NCBI GenBank assembly: GCA_040285745.1
Contig: JAUFOR010000008.1
Coordinates: 434,001-498,000 of the forward strand
Direction: 5' to 3'
Length of the DNA: 64,000 bases
From: Barthelona sp. PCE
Lineage: Eukaryota; Metamonada: BaSk clade
Shown here: in pieces, positions 18,334-28,100 of the stretch
How the letters are laid out: the number at the start of each line of letters is the position of its first letter
Position numbering within the stretch: the stretch's first letter is position 1
Translations under genes and position numbers: made by a program
Notes under the pieces: generated by a model
The model's database searches: none
Told to the model about the DNA's origin: nothing
The model's input: only the letters and a program-made list of their open reading frames with translations

Positions 18334-20364
18334 AAGATCCAACTCCTCAAGCGTCTTGGAAAGGTCAACTGCCAGTGCCAGTTCACATATTGTGTTTTTG
18401 AGCGTTTTGATGTTCTGGGTAACCAGTTCAGTCAAACATCCCTTTGCTTTTTTAAAATTGACACATTCAGCTCCGCTGATCTCCGATGCATGGCGTTCCA
18501 TTCTCTGTTGCATTGTGTAAAGTCGATCAAAATTCACTGGATGATCAAGAGAATCTTGCTCTTGCTCTTCCCGAGATTCCTCCAAATTCTTGACTATATC
18601 TTTGATCTGCTTGGAAGATTGCGTAAGTGTGTTGTGTTTGTCAATGAATAAAGTCATTACAACATGTGAATTTTTCAGATCAAGATCTGAAAGCAAGTGA
18701 AATAGTTCAAACCTGGCATCTAAAAATCGTAACTCTTTAAGTTTTTCGGCAAAAGCCATCTCTTTAAGCACCTTTGCGATAGGAAACTGTGAAACATACT
18801 CGTCAAAGCGAGATGAAAAGGTTGAGGCTAGCGTTTCATTTATCTCAAACGTTACAATAATGCTTCTGAAATGCCTGACGTATGATATGGCCATTTCCAG
18901 TTCTTCTAAGTGCTTCTCCATTGTCTGCACAGTTGGATCTGAAGATATCCAGTCCAAGAAAGACTGTGATGGAACATAGAGTTGTTGGATGACTTCTGCA
19001 CATTCATTGCTATACGCAATCAGTTCACCGAACTCCTTGTTGCCTGAATTGGGTACCAACTGACTCAATGCATCGAAATTAACCTGTGTTTCCTTTTTTT
19101 GAGCAGAGAGTTTTTCTTGAAAAAATATTTTCTGTTCAGCAAGTTTGGAGCGAAGGTTAATGATACTCAAGTTAGCATCAATGAGATTACTACTGCCATT
19201 ATCACATCTTAAGCTTCGACGAAAATCAGATCCATCCCATTCCATCAACATACTTGTTCCATCCTCAAATGCTACGCTAAACACCGATCCTGATTCTCCT
19301 TGAGCATTAACAATAACGTCATTAAAATCAAAACTTTGACATTCACCTGATTTGGATACATGTGAAACATATGATTTAAAAAACAATAGATAACCGTTTG
19401 GAACTTTAGAAATTAGCATTTGGGGATTACAAGGAATGATTTCACCAGCTTTGACAATATAAGAACCTAATTGTGTGGTATCAATTTTGATTAAATGCTT
19501 ATTAAAAACTGTAATTGTTGGTGTACTTCCAATATAGCATTTGGCAATAGTTGTTATACGCTTTCTTGACTGAATACAAAATATTTGTGAATCTCCACAT
19601 TGCATATTGACTGAAAAATACTTTTCGTCATGTGAAATATAAATGGACTGCTTTTTACCCTCTACGTAGAATGAACAGTATCTTTGTTTCGTGCTTCTGT
19701 TGAACACTTCAATCACAGCATTATTAGCAAGGACTATATACTGAGCAGAAATGCCACCTAGAAGCATTGTAGTTCCTTTAAGGATTGAATACATCTCTAT
19801 AACTGAACCTGACATATCTGATATTCTATATGACATTTGCTTAATACCACTGTGATACACTGAATCAAGTATTCTAAATTGATTTTGATATTCAAAGAAA
19901 TACATACCTTCTATCTTTGCTGATGGACTTTGCTTATTGTGATCGTATACACAGATTATGTCATCATTACGATGAATGAAAACATTTCTAGAAGTAACCC
20001 AACATGTAGAACCATAACATTGGATGTTGGATAAGAGGTTTCCTGTTATCAAATCATAGCTATAGTATCGATCGCCTGAGCGATATGCAAGGAATTGTCC
20101 ATCCTTGCTCAGACAACCAAAATAACAATTAGACGCTCTGACTTGAAATATTGAATTGAGTTCAGGAATATTGAAAACTTTGATAATTCTTGAATCATAA
20201 TTAGAAGGATCTACATGCACAGTGGCCAGAACCTCTTCGTTCCTTGAAACCCAAAAGATATTCAAATATTCCTCTGTGGCGAGAGTAATTGGTTCAAGAC
20301 CACCAGATTCGTTTTGACGTATAATAGTCGCCTTTCCGTCTTCATCAGCAAATATTTGTATCAT
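18331..20364 (-). CDS. Beta-propeller plus coiled-coil protein, ORF 5' of and in phase with the kinase-HECT ORF
   Basis: 677 residues starting MIQIFADEDG. Residues ~1-390 show WD/propeller-like repeats of ~40 residues (LFxVSRNEE-like strands, SKDGQFLAYRSG, SHDEKYFSVN, FEDGTSMLMEWDG). Residues ~395-670 are helical with coiled-coil heptads and resemble the long helical segment after B-boxes in TRIM-like proteins (LRSKLAEQKIFFQEKLSAQK, HLEELEMAISYVRHFRSI). It ends EELDL-TAA at 18331. The codon after the stop belongs to the kinase N-lobe in the same phase, so the whole minus-strand block 20364-16213 is 1,384 codons with a single internal stop. Interpretations: nonsense mutation or sequencing error in one large gene, stop readthrough, or a very short intron. 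The propeller alone has no family I can name. Confidence 0.75.
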   Translation of the reverse strand: MIQIFADEDGKATIIRQNESGGLEPITLATEEYLNIFWVSRNEEVLATVHVDPSNYDSRIIKVFNIPELNSIFQVRASNCYFGCLSKDGQFLAYRSGDRYYSYDLITGNLLSNIQCYGSTCWVTSRNVFIHRNDDIICVYDHNKQSPSAKIEGMYFFEYQNQFRILDSVYHSGIKQMSYRISDMSGSVIEMYSILKGTTMLLGGISAQYIVLANNAVIEVFNRSTKQRYCSFYVEGKKQSIYISHDEKYFSVNMQCGDSQIFCIQSRKRITTIAKCYIGSTPTITVFNKHLIKIDTTQLGSYIVKAGEIIPCNPQMLISKVPNGYLLFFKSYVSHVSKSGECQSFDFNDVIVNAQGESGSVFSVAFEDGTSMLMEWDGSDFRRSLRCDNGSSNLIDANLSIINLRSKLAEQKIFFQEKLSAQKKETQVNFDALSQLVPNSGNKEFGELIAYSNECAEVIQQLYVPSQSFLDWISSDPTVQTMEKHLEELEMAISYVRHFRSIIVTFEINETLASTFSSRFDEYVSQFPIAKVLKEMAFAEKLKELRFLDARFELFHLLSDLDLKNSHVVMTLFIDKHNTLTQSSKQIKDIVKNLEESREEQEQDSLDHPVNFDRLYTMQQRMERHASEISGAECVNFKKAKGCLTELVTQNIKTLKNTICELALAVDLSKTLEELDL

Positions 20365-20579
20365 GTCACCTATTGTTTGTAATAAGTGAAAAAAAGAAAA
20401 TTGAAAAAATCACAAATCTCTATTATTGCAGCATTTTTCACAGCTGTTACGGTGTTACATATGCATTTAAGGTTAAAAAGTATCAAGAGAGATCATAATA
20501 AGTCGGAAACAGATTCAAATTCTAAAAATCTCTTACTGGCTTCATCTTCAGTGATTTGAATAACAAAAATGAAGTGTGT

Positions 20580-20789
20580 TCATTGCAATTCAAATTCGAT
20601 AAAAAGAATGTGAAAGAGAAGCGTCAAGAAGGCAGCTGATACACCGTAGGGAGGAGGGTGATTTTCTTCCAGAGTCTCATCCATGTTAACGGGTAATAAA
20701 GGAAAGTAATCAGATTCTTTACAGAGATCTAAGTTCGGATATGGTGCCGCATACGGGCTACCTTCTTCAGAGTTTGGAAGTCCATACAT
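20580..20789 (-). CDS. Short uncertain ORF
   Basis: 69 residues from an ATG, rich in Pro/Tyr/Leu (PYAAPYPNLDL, a PPPY motif) with a hydrophobic end (AAFLTLLFHILFIEF). It fills part of the 579-base gap between the propeller ORF start (20364) and the zinc-finger gene end (20944). A PolyT-CAG directly precedes the ATG, so it might be an exon of a spliced gene, but no partner exon is evident. The rest of the gap (20365-20579 and 20790-20943) shows nothing I can assign. It may not be a gene. Confidence 0.2.
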   Translation of the reverse strand: MYGLPNSEEGSPYAAPYPNLDLCKESDYFPLLPVNMDETLEENHPPPYGVSAAFLTLLFHILFIEFELQ

Positions 20790-20943
20790 CTGAAAAATAG
20801 TAGTATTTCAATTACTAAATAATACAATAAAAAAAATAGGAAACCTTAAAATGGTGAAATACACCCGCATACGTTCTATTCCATTCTCTGTTCAAAATCA
20901 ATTACAGGATCTTCCTGATCAGGTCCAAGATAGTTTTTACAAT

Positions 20944-21714
20944 TTAAAATGCGTTTTGCTTTGCTCGAAAAGAATGAAAAGCTGCAAGATCATCGAGACG
21001 TTTTCTGTTAATATTCTGCTGAATAATCATATTTGCCTGACTTGCAATTGTTTCCAAATCACATACCAATCGACCTTCGTCATCCACACAATCAAGAAGA
21101 ATGTCAATAGCCGATTCAGGTAGACTGTTTACGCCCATATTGTGCAGATCTAGCAAGTGTGTTTTAATTGACATCTTCTTTAGGTTTGCATAAACTCTTT
21201 TTTGTCTTATGTTTTGTGCACGTGATTGACATTTCGGAGAACAGTATGGTGATCGACCTCTGGTCTTCTGTAATGTCTGCCAACATTCCATATTAGCACA
21301 AAAATAACCTCTTTTTACGCCCATATATTTCTTCTTCCTCTTCTTTATCTTTTTGGAAGGTTCCTTGTCATTTATCTGCGTGGATGTGCTCTGTAGAGAG
21401 ATATAATTTGATTTGGGAGATTCAAAAAGATAATTTTTTTCATTTTGTCTGGGTGTTGTCAAGGTTGGTAATTTCCTTCTGGTTAGACGTATGTTGATAC
21501 GCCTAACCTTGTTTTCTGTGTATGTAGGACACTTAACAGCTGTTTTTTCCTTTGCATGTACCATTGAATGTGTTTCAAAATTGGGAAGATCAACAAATGG
21601 TATAGGATCATGTTCTGAGATGTTTTCATCGCAGAACGGTATTTGTGGGAGATTTAGGGGGGTTGAACTAAGCCAAAAATGCCCAACATCGTTTTTAGGA
21701 AGAAAAGTTTGCAT
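20944..21714 (-). CDS. Hypothetical protein with a Cys4 zinc finger
   Basis: 256 residues, family not recognised. The N-terminal ~115 residues look disordered. A basic cluster (KKIKKRKKKYMGVKRG) precedes a probable zinc finger with ligands C139, C144, C158 and C162 (CANMEC then YCSPKC, spacing C-x4-C-x13-C-x3-C), followed by another basic run (AQNIRQKR). The basic flanks suggest a nuclear, nucleic-acid-binding role, which is inference. The C-terminal ~80 residues are helical and Leu/Ile-rich. No homologous neighbour helps. 294 bases separate its start from the end of the nucleoside hydrolase gene; that spacer is AT-rich with no recognisable feature. Confidence 0.7.
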   Translation of the reverse strand: MQTFLPKNDVGHFWLSSTPLNLPQIPFCDENISEHDPIPFVDLPNFETHSMVHAKEKTAVKCPTYTENKVRRINIRLTRRKLPTLTTPRQNEKNYLFESPKSNYISLQSTSTQINDKEPSKKIKKRKKKYMGVKRGYFCANMECWQTLQKTRGRSPYCSPKCQSRAQNIRQKRVYANLKKMSIKTHLLDLHNMGVNSLPESAIDILLDCVDDEGRLVCDLETIASQANMIIQQNINRKRLDDLAAFHSFRAKQNAF

Positions 21715-22008
21715 TGTACATAAATATTAACACTTATAAGGTGTTCCCGTTGTTTAAAATAATAAATAAGCCCGAACGCAAAGGAAAAAAGAAGATTAAA
21801 GTTTTACAAGGGTTGTATACCAAATTTCAATGTAGCGAACTCTTTATTTTTCAAAATAAACAGCAATAATGGTGCGAATAAAGTCATTTACCCGTTAAAA
21901 AACTTCAGAAATGCGTATTCTGTTTACAAACCACAAAAAGGTTTTCACAAAGATGAAAATGTGGGTCATAATGCCCTGATTCTATATGGAACCGTGACCA
22001 ACACACCT

Positions 22009-22998
22009 TTACTCTGCATAATTAAAAGAAAGAGCTTCTTTAATAGTTTTTTGATAATTATCAACATCAATAGACAGAACATTGACACAATTCTTAGGTG
22101 CCTCGTGGTGGTAGGTTCTAAGGGAAGCCCCTCTAAATGGCCCTTCAGGTACTACAGCAAGATGAATGTGCTCAGACTCATAATCAGCAGCAAATAAGCC
22201 TAAAACAAATGTAGCGACAGAATCACACACGACAACACCGCCCAGGTCACCAATGTCACGACAGAAATTGACCAAATACTTCAAATACAAATCTGTACCT
22301 TTTCCGAATTCTGTTGACTTATCTAAAGACGATAACAAACTGCCAAACTCAAACTTACACTTTAAAGTTAACTCCCAAGAGCATAAAATTAATAAACAAA
22401 GAGTGTCAGCAGCTTTATCAAAAACAATATGAGCTGCACGAGGATCAACCGCAAAGTTATGTTCAGCAAAGTAGTTAATCATTGTTTCATTGCCGAGCAA
22501 CTCTGGAGAACCGCCCATAATGATTAGCTCCGCTAATTTGTGGAACAGATCATTATCGAGTTCATAGGCCAGAGCAACATTAGAAAGAGGTCCAACACTG
22601 ATCAAAGTAACATTATTATCTTTGTTAACGGTCTGTACAATGAATTCTGCACCACTTTCCTTCTCCCATTCAAATGTTGGAAACATAAATCCATTTGCTT
22701 CCCAATCTACGTCACCGAGTCCGTCTTTACCGTGAACAACTCCAGCAACGGGTTCGTAGTCACTGGGACACATGAAAGGTTGATGTGCTCCCTTGTACAC
22801 AGGAATATTTTCAGCATTGCAAATATTGAGAATTCTGTGAATATTAATGTCAACATTGTCGCGAATTGCATTTCCAAAGCAAGAGACAATACCCAAAAGT
22901 TCAATCTTCCCTTGTTTATGCCACATTAACAACAGTGTGAGTGCAACTGCATCATCGATGCCCAAGTCTGTGTCAAATATTACCTTTTTAACCGGCAT
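22009..22998 (-). CDS. Inosine-uridine-type nucleoside N-ribohydrolase
   Basis: 329 residues. Splits ribonucleosides to base and ribose, a salvage step typical of protists and absent from mammals. The calcium/ribose site is clear: FDTDLGIDDAVAL gives D11, D15 and D16 (the usual Pro after the second Asp is Leu), then LISVGPLSNVALA, MGGSPE, NFAVDPRAAHIVFDKA and, near the C-terminus, VCDSVATFV with the fourth Ca-binding Asp. The open frame extends 63 codons upstream, but this extension overlaps the divergent Exo84 gene and homologues start at MPVKKVIFDTD, so 22998 is chosen. Only 43 bases separate the two divergent starts. Confidence 0.93.
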   Translation of the reverse strand: MPVKKVIFDTDLGIDDAVALTLLLMWHKQGKIELLGIVSCFGNAIRDNVDINIHRILNICNAENIPVYKGAHQPFMCPSDYEPVAGVVHGKDGLGDVDWEANGFMFPTFEWEKESGAEFIVQTVNKDNNVTLISVGPLSNVALAYELDNDLFHKLAELIIMGGSPELLGNETMINYFAEHNFAVDPRAAHIVFDKAADTLCLLILCSWELTLKCKFEFGSLLSSLDKSTEFGKGTDLYLKYLVNFCRDIGDLGGVVVCDSVATFVLGLFAADYESEHIHLAVVPEGPFRGASLRTYHHEAPKNCVNVLSIDVDNYQKTIKEALSFNYAE

Positions 22999-23041
22999 AA
23001 TAAGGATAAAATGTCGAATACAAATATCTACCCATATCGCA
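22999..23041. promoter_or_regulatory. 43-base divergent promoter region
   Basis: Entire spacer between the ATG codons of the nucleoside hydrolase (minus) and Exo84 (plus). Both core promoters and 5' leaders must fit here or overlap coding sequence, if both starts are right. No TATA box is visible. Confidence 0.4.
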
Positions 23042-25135
23042 ATGACTGCAGCACCTGACGTTGCGGGGCACAAGTTTAACGCCGAGGAAAAGACCCTGCA
23101 GGTCTTTAACTCCACGGATATTACTGATATAGGCAAAGTGAAGAATAATATCACAATTGCAATTGAAAATCGCGAAAAACAGCTCAAGAACGAGGTTTAT
23201 CGGAATAATAGTGTCTTTGTTGACGTATTTACTGAAGTTTCGGGCATAAGAAAGTCACTTTTTGAACTAGATCAACTAGTAGGTGGCATGATTTATCGTT
23301 TAGATGAAATGAATGAAGAAAACCTTCAATTATCTGGGAGCTACACCAAACACGAGGTTGATAATCAACTTTTATATTCTAAGCTTTATTCAAGTACTTT
23401 GAGTGAAAACAGTTTTTATAAAATCAACGTATTATTTTCAATGGGCGAGTACAAGGAGTCGGTTCTGCTGTTCAAAGAACGAGAACTGGATGATTTTCAA
23501 GATTTCCAAGAACTAATGGCTTTTAAGAAGGTGTTTTTAGAAAATTTTTTCGCCAACCTTAAAAGTGCTTTTGAAAACCAGAGAATGAATGAGGTCATGG
23601 TGCTTTGCGATTGCATAAGAACTTTGAATTATGATAAGCAGCTTATAAACGTGCTGATGGAGTATAAGCGTGCTCGAATTTTCAAGAAATTAAAGATACT
23701 TATTCCCAAAGGTGATTACTCAAAGTACATGATCACCTACGCGTCAACTGCGGTGGAAAACCTTATTGAAAGTTATGAATTCTTCAAAAAGATTTTTTCA
23801 GCACCTAAAGAAGAAAAAAATGCTGTTATTATAGAAACTGCATCAGATGATGGTATCCCAGAAGAGCTCATGGAGGTCGACATTGTCGATGAGGGTTTTG
23901 AGTACAGAAGCGAAGTACTTCTTTGGATCTTAGAGCAATTTGAAATTGTTTTCAATACGTTAAGACAGCAATTCCCTTCAGCACGTATAAATATGAAGCA
24001 AAAGTTCTCAAACCTCTCACAAAGCATTGTTCATCTTGAAACCGAATTTAAAAAGCTCAGTGTTGTAATAGGCATGGAGTTAGGTCATCATTTCCTCGAT
24101 CAGCTAATTGAGAGTGTTATGAAGTTTTTAACGGATTATTTCTCCCAATTCAGTCTCAATCTGTTACAACAAGACGATTGGGCTTCTTATTCTCAATCAT
24201 TAAAAGGAGATTTGTTACCCCTACTTTCTGAACGTTTCCCGGATCTTTTCACCGCAGACATTCGAATGTACGTGACACGTCTCGTTGTTTACGTGTACCA
24301 GTTCGTTGATGACGTGTTGAACGGGCTTACAAATTTCCCTGTGCCGGAACTGAGTACTTTTATAAAACAGAAGTTTGTTAATCTGTTTACCACAATATAC
24401 GACCGCTTTGAATCACAGTCACCAAGTCTGTCTGGCATCCAGCGCTCTGGAATGCTGATGAGCCTTCGCTTAATTAACAGTAGTGTTTTCAATGTAACAT
24501 CAACATTGTATACCATCATTTTTCATATCCCACACGTTAAGAAACATACAATCTTTGACTCCATCAGGAAGAAGGGTAATGTATTGCATGAATCTGTGTA
24601 CAATGCAAATGTTAATTGGTTCTGTAATGAGTTACTACGTTTGTTTGCTTTTGATCATGTGGATTACAAACAGCAAAGTAGACCTGTAACTCTGGACAAT
24701 GTCAGAATTAGTTCAACTGTTGAGAAGTTCATCATGAGTATTGCCAAATTCATTAGTGATATGAGGTATCAGGCATCCAATATTAAGGAGTTTTTTGAAA
24801 CTGTATTGACAAAGTTTTTCACTGAAATGAATGAATTAACACAAAACAGGTGGATCAATGAGCTAGTTGGTAATTTTGGTCTTCAAAGGCTCAATATCGA
24901 TTTACTAGTTGTGGATTTTATGCTTAAACCTTTGTTTAACACCAAGATCGAACAGCTTCTGCAGCGTATTATTGTTGTGAGTGAGTTTTTCTGGTGTCAA
25001 CAGAATGAGATTGCTATAGAAGTTGGTTCACAGAAATATTCCAACTCTGAACTCAACAAATGTGTATTAGCCAACGTACACCGTATCAGAAACAACTACC
25101 ATTACTGTGATGAGCCTATTATTGATATTAAATGA
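23042..25135 (+). CDS. EXOC8: Exocyst subunit Exo84-like (EXOC8)
   Basis: 697 residues. The first ~90 residues carry the Vps51/Exo84 signature of tethering-complex subunits: ENREKQLKNEVYRNNSVFVD, followed by FTEVSGIRKSLFELDQLV. The rest is helical, as expected for the cullin-like rod repeats of CATCHR proteins (for example FFANLKSAFENQRMNEVMVL). The exocyst tethers secretory vesicles to the plasma membrane. No PH domain between the coil and rods is evident, and other CATCHR subunits cannot be excluded by eye. The frame is open back to 22847, but that part is antisense to the nucleoside hydrolase; the Met at 23042 (MTAAPDVAGHKF) is preferred. It ends in TGA one base from the stop of the debranching-enzyme gene. 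Confidence 0.65.
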   Translation: MTAAPDVAGHKFNAEEKTLQVFNSTDITDIGKVKNNITIAIENREKQLKNEVYRNNSVFVDVFTEVSGIRKSLFELDQLVGGMIYRLDEMNEENLQLSGSYTKHEVDNQLLYSKLYSSTLSENSFYKINVLFSMGEYKESVLLFKERELDDFQDFQELMAFKKVFLENFFANLKSAFENQRMNEVMVLCDCIRTLNYDKQLINVLMEYKRARIFKKLKILIPKGDYSKYMITYASTAVENLIESYEFFKKIFSAPKEEKNAVIIETASDDGIPEELMEVDIVDEGFEYRSEVLLWILEQFEIVFNTLRQQFPSARINMKQKFSNLSQSIVHLETEFKKLSVVIGMELGHHFLDQLIESVMKFLTDYFSQFSLNLLQQDDWASYSQSLKGDLLPLLSERFPDLFTADIRMYVTRLVVYVYQFVDDVLNGLTNFPVPELSTFIKQKFVNLFTTIYDRFESQSPSLSGIQRSGMLMSLRLINSSVFNVTSTLYTIIFHIPHVKKHTIFDSIRKKGNVLHESVYNANVNWFCNELLRLFAFDHVDYKQQSRPVTLDNVRISSTVEKFIMSIAKFISDMRYQASNIKEFFETVLTKFFTEMNELTQNRWINELVGNFGLQRLNIDLLVVDFMLKPLFNTKIEQLLQRIIVVSEFFWCQQNEIAIEVGSQKYSNSELNKCVLANVHRIRNNYHYCDEPIIDIK

Positions 25136-25136
25136 T

Positions 25137-28100
25137 TTACAAATCTAAGAATGTAAGCAGTTCAAGATAGCAACCGCTGCTCCACGCCTGTGAAACACAT
25201 GATCCTGCACAGTGTGAACCGTCGCCCTGCAGCAATTCAGGGAGACCACGCATTGGGTTCTCTTCCAGCATCTCTTTTGCTCGTGCCAGTAATTCACTTG
25301 CACAGTTTTGGTATCCACTAACGTTGAACTGACATTCAGCCATTGCATGGAAGGGAGCAGGCCATAACCAAGCAGGCCCGTTGTGATAGTTGAAACCACC
25401 GCTTGTGTAGTACTCGTTTGTCTCACCATGGTGATAAAAATCATTGTGAGCCTGATCTATGGGGTCAAGCGTCTTAATACCAGGCATTCCAGGGTACAGT
25501 AACAGTTCTCTAGCTCTTAGAAGATGTGAATGAGCATGTGATTTCTTGAACAACCAGGGGGCCGTTGTCATTGCAACAGCTACGTTACAACGTAATCGAT
25601 ATTCTTCATACTTGTTCTCAGCACATGCAACGTCCTTATAGATTCCACGGTGTTGAATAAACTTAATATCAATGTCATACGCACTATCCAGTTTTTCATC
25701 AATGGGTATGTAGAAGAGTTTGTCAAAGTTACGTGTCATCTCAGTATCCCACTTAGTCAGATCAAAAGTGGTGGGAGAAGTGATCCATTCCTTTGCCACT
25801 GCAACCTTGAGCCAACGAACTGTACACGCGCACATTGCTGCAATCTCGACAGGAATACCAGCACGTGAGGTAGCGGGAATACCTCTGTTGTGACTCTCTG
25901 CACTCTCACCCATCTTGTCCATCCAAGTACCACAGTTATAAACGTTACCACCACAAGGGAAGCCAGAAATAAGACGACTGTTGACGTGGAATCCTTCAGA
26001 TTGCATTCTGTCATCCAGCTGAGGTCCTGCATTTTCTTCTGTGAACGCAAAACCGTTTCTGTGTTTCTCAAGAATATTATAAATGTTCATGAAGAGGGGA
26101 CGACCGTTAACATATTCATGAAGGATGTCTGAATCTCCTGTTGCGTCAATGTACAGGAACAGTGAACGGAGATACCACCAAACAGCGTCACGCGCGTTGT
26201 ACCGGGAGTTCTCACCTTGATTGACCAAATTAGGTAATAATCCATGTTTCTCAAGCAGCATAAAGTCAAGCAAAATTGCTCTAGCCTCCTTCATGAAGCC
26301 TGGAGCAATGCAAAGACCAGGAAGTGCAAGGAACGTGTCTCTACCCCAGGAACGCGTCCAACCAGATGAGAAATGAGGTAAACCGGCAGCCATTGATGAT
26401 GCATTGTTGCCGTAAGAAACAAATGGTATGTGAGGTGTTGTGAGCTGAGGAGCTGTTAGTGCAAGATCCTTTCTAAAAGACCAATACACCTTCTTTTCAA
26501 CAGCAACACGCTCTTCCTCGGGAATTTCCTCAATTTCGGGGTCAAAACCGCAACAAAGGAGTTTAGAAGCGTAGCGCTCCAGGAGATTTTCATAGAGAAA
26601 ATCAACAACCTTGAAGAAATATTTAGGGAGAAGGAAACTAGGAATCTTAGCCAATTCACCGCGTAACCATTTCAATCCAGGATGTTCTTCTTGGAAAACA
26701 TTCTGCAAATGACCAAACAAGTAGTCGACTGCCCAAAATCCTCTCATCAAATTATTTCTCAACGCTTCGTCATCCTTAGCAAGTATGAAACCACCAAGCC
26801 CCTTGAACTGCATAGAACTGTCATCCAATCCGAAAGTCTCAACTTCTGACTTGAAGCCCCAAAAGATGTCATATGCCATACTTAGCGTAATGTCCTTGTT
26901 CAACTCAAAGTCCAAATCATTGAAATGATGGATTGGAACATGAACCTCACTCTCAACAATAAGCACGGAGCCAGCATTGAACATGGGAACAGAGTTGATA
27001 TCAACAACGGAGTAACAATCACGTTTACCACTGTGAGGGGTTTCAAGCCTGTGCTTGAGCTTAAAGTCGTCATCATCGGTCATAAGATGAAGGTCAACAA
27101 CATATCCACTTAATGTCTCATCTGATTCGGCGACACAGAATTCAACATCGCGTTCCGGTGTAACGTAAAACTTGACATCAGTAACCTGACCTGCAATATT
27201 AATGGAATCAGGGAACAGAGCATGTGAATTATTATGACCCTCAACAAACTCCAAGCATGCAATGAGGGTGATAAACTTGCCATTATTCGGGTTGAAACGC
27301 TCAACAACAAGACAGTTATGCTCACATTTGACGTTCATCTCGGGATAATCAAGCAAGACGTCACGTAACTCGTTAAAGCGACCACGAGCGTGATGCATAT
27401 CAGTGATAATGTCCCAATACGAGCGAGACTCCTTGACTACGCAGATTCTCTCGGGATATAAATCGTCCACACCGCGTGTTGTACCAATAGCACCATTGGA
27501 GAAGGTTAGAACAGAAAGTACTGCAGGAATACTGTTGACTGTAAATATGTCTGTGATCGGTTCATTATCGTGCGACTGGTCGTAAAGCATGTGGGGAAGA
27601 CCACCGCACTTACCAGTTATGGATCCAACAGGAACGAACCCTGTGCTCTTCACAAAGCCAGCTATGCTCTCCATGTTCTTGCAGTGGATTAGCTCACGAA
27701 CAAGGGCGTTATAGCCGCAACGTAGAGTCATGTCGATATCTTTATGGTAGTCGTTGGTGAACAGCTCGGCGAATACAAATAGATCGGGATTGATCTCACG
27801 TGCAGTGTCCAACAATGTCACAGAAACATGTGCCGGTGTGGAATGTGCGTTATCCATACGGAAACCATCAAATACCGAAGCACAACGCTGGATATAATTA
27901 TTAAAATAGTTCCAAATGAAGTCATCGCTTTCGTCGTCGTCATTGGGACCAAGGAAACGAAGCTTGACACAATCACCCCAAGCGATGAGTTCACGACGAA
28001 CCAGAACACGACTCGTCTTTGTAGTGAAATCACCACCGTGATATGACCAACCGTTATTAAGGAATGCAACACTACTACCGTTAACATTAATCCTGCTAAA

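Noticed and set aside
19870-19935. GTATGT and a nearby TTTAG inside the propeller ORF, read as an intron
   Set aside because: Removing it breaks the frame, and the segment translates as ordinary propeller text; no CTAAC motif.
20851-21123. 90-codon plus-strand ORF
   Set aside because: Two thirds overlap the zinc-finger gene antisense; the first 31 codons alone are not convincing.
22847-23041. N-terminal extension of Exo84
   Set aside because: Antisense to the nucleoside hydrolase N-terminus, with non-helical composition unlike the rest.
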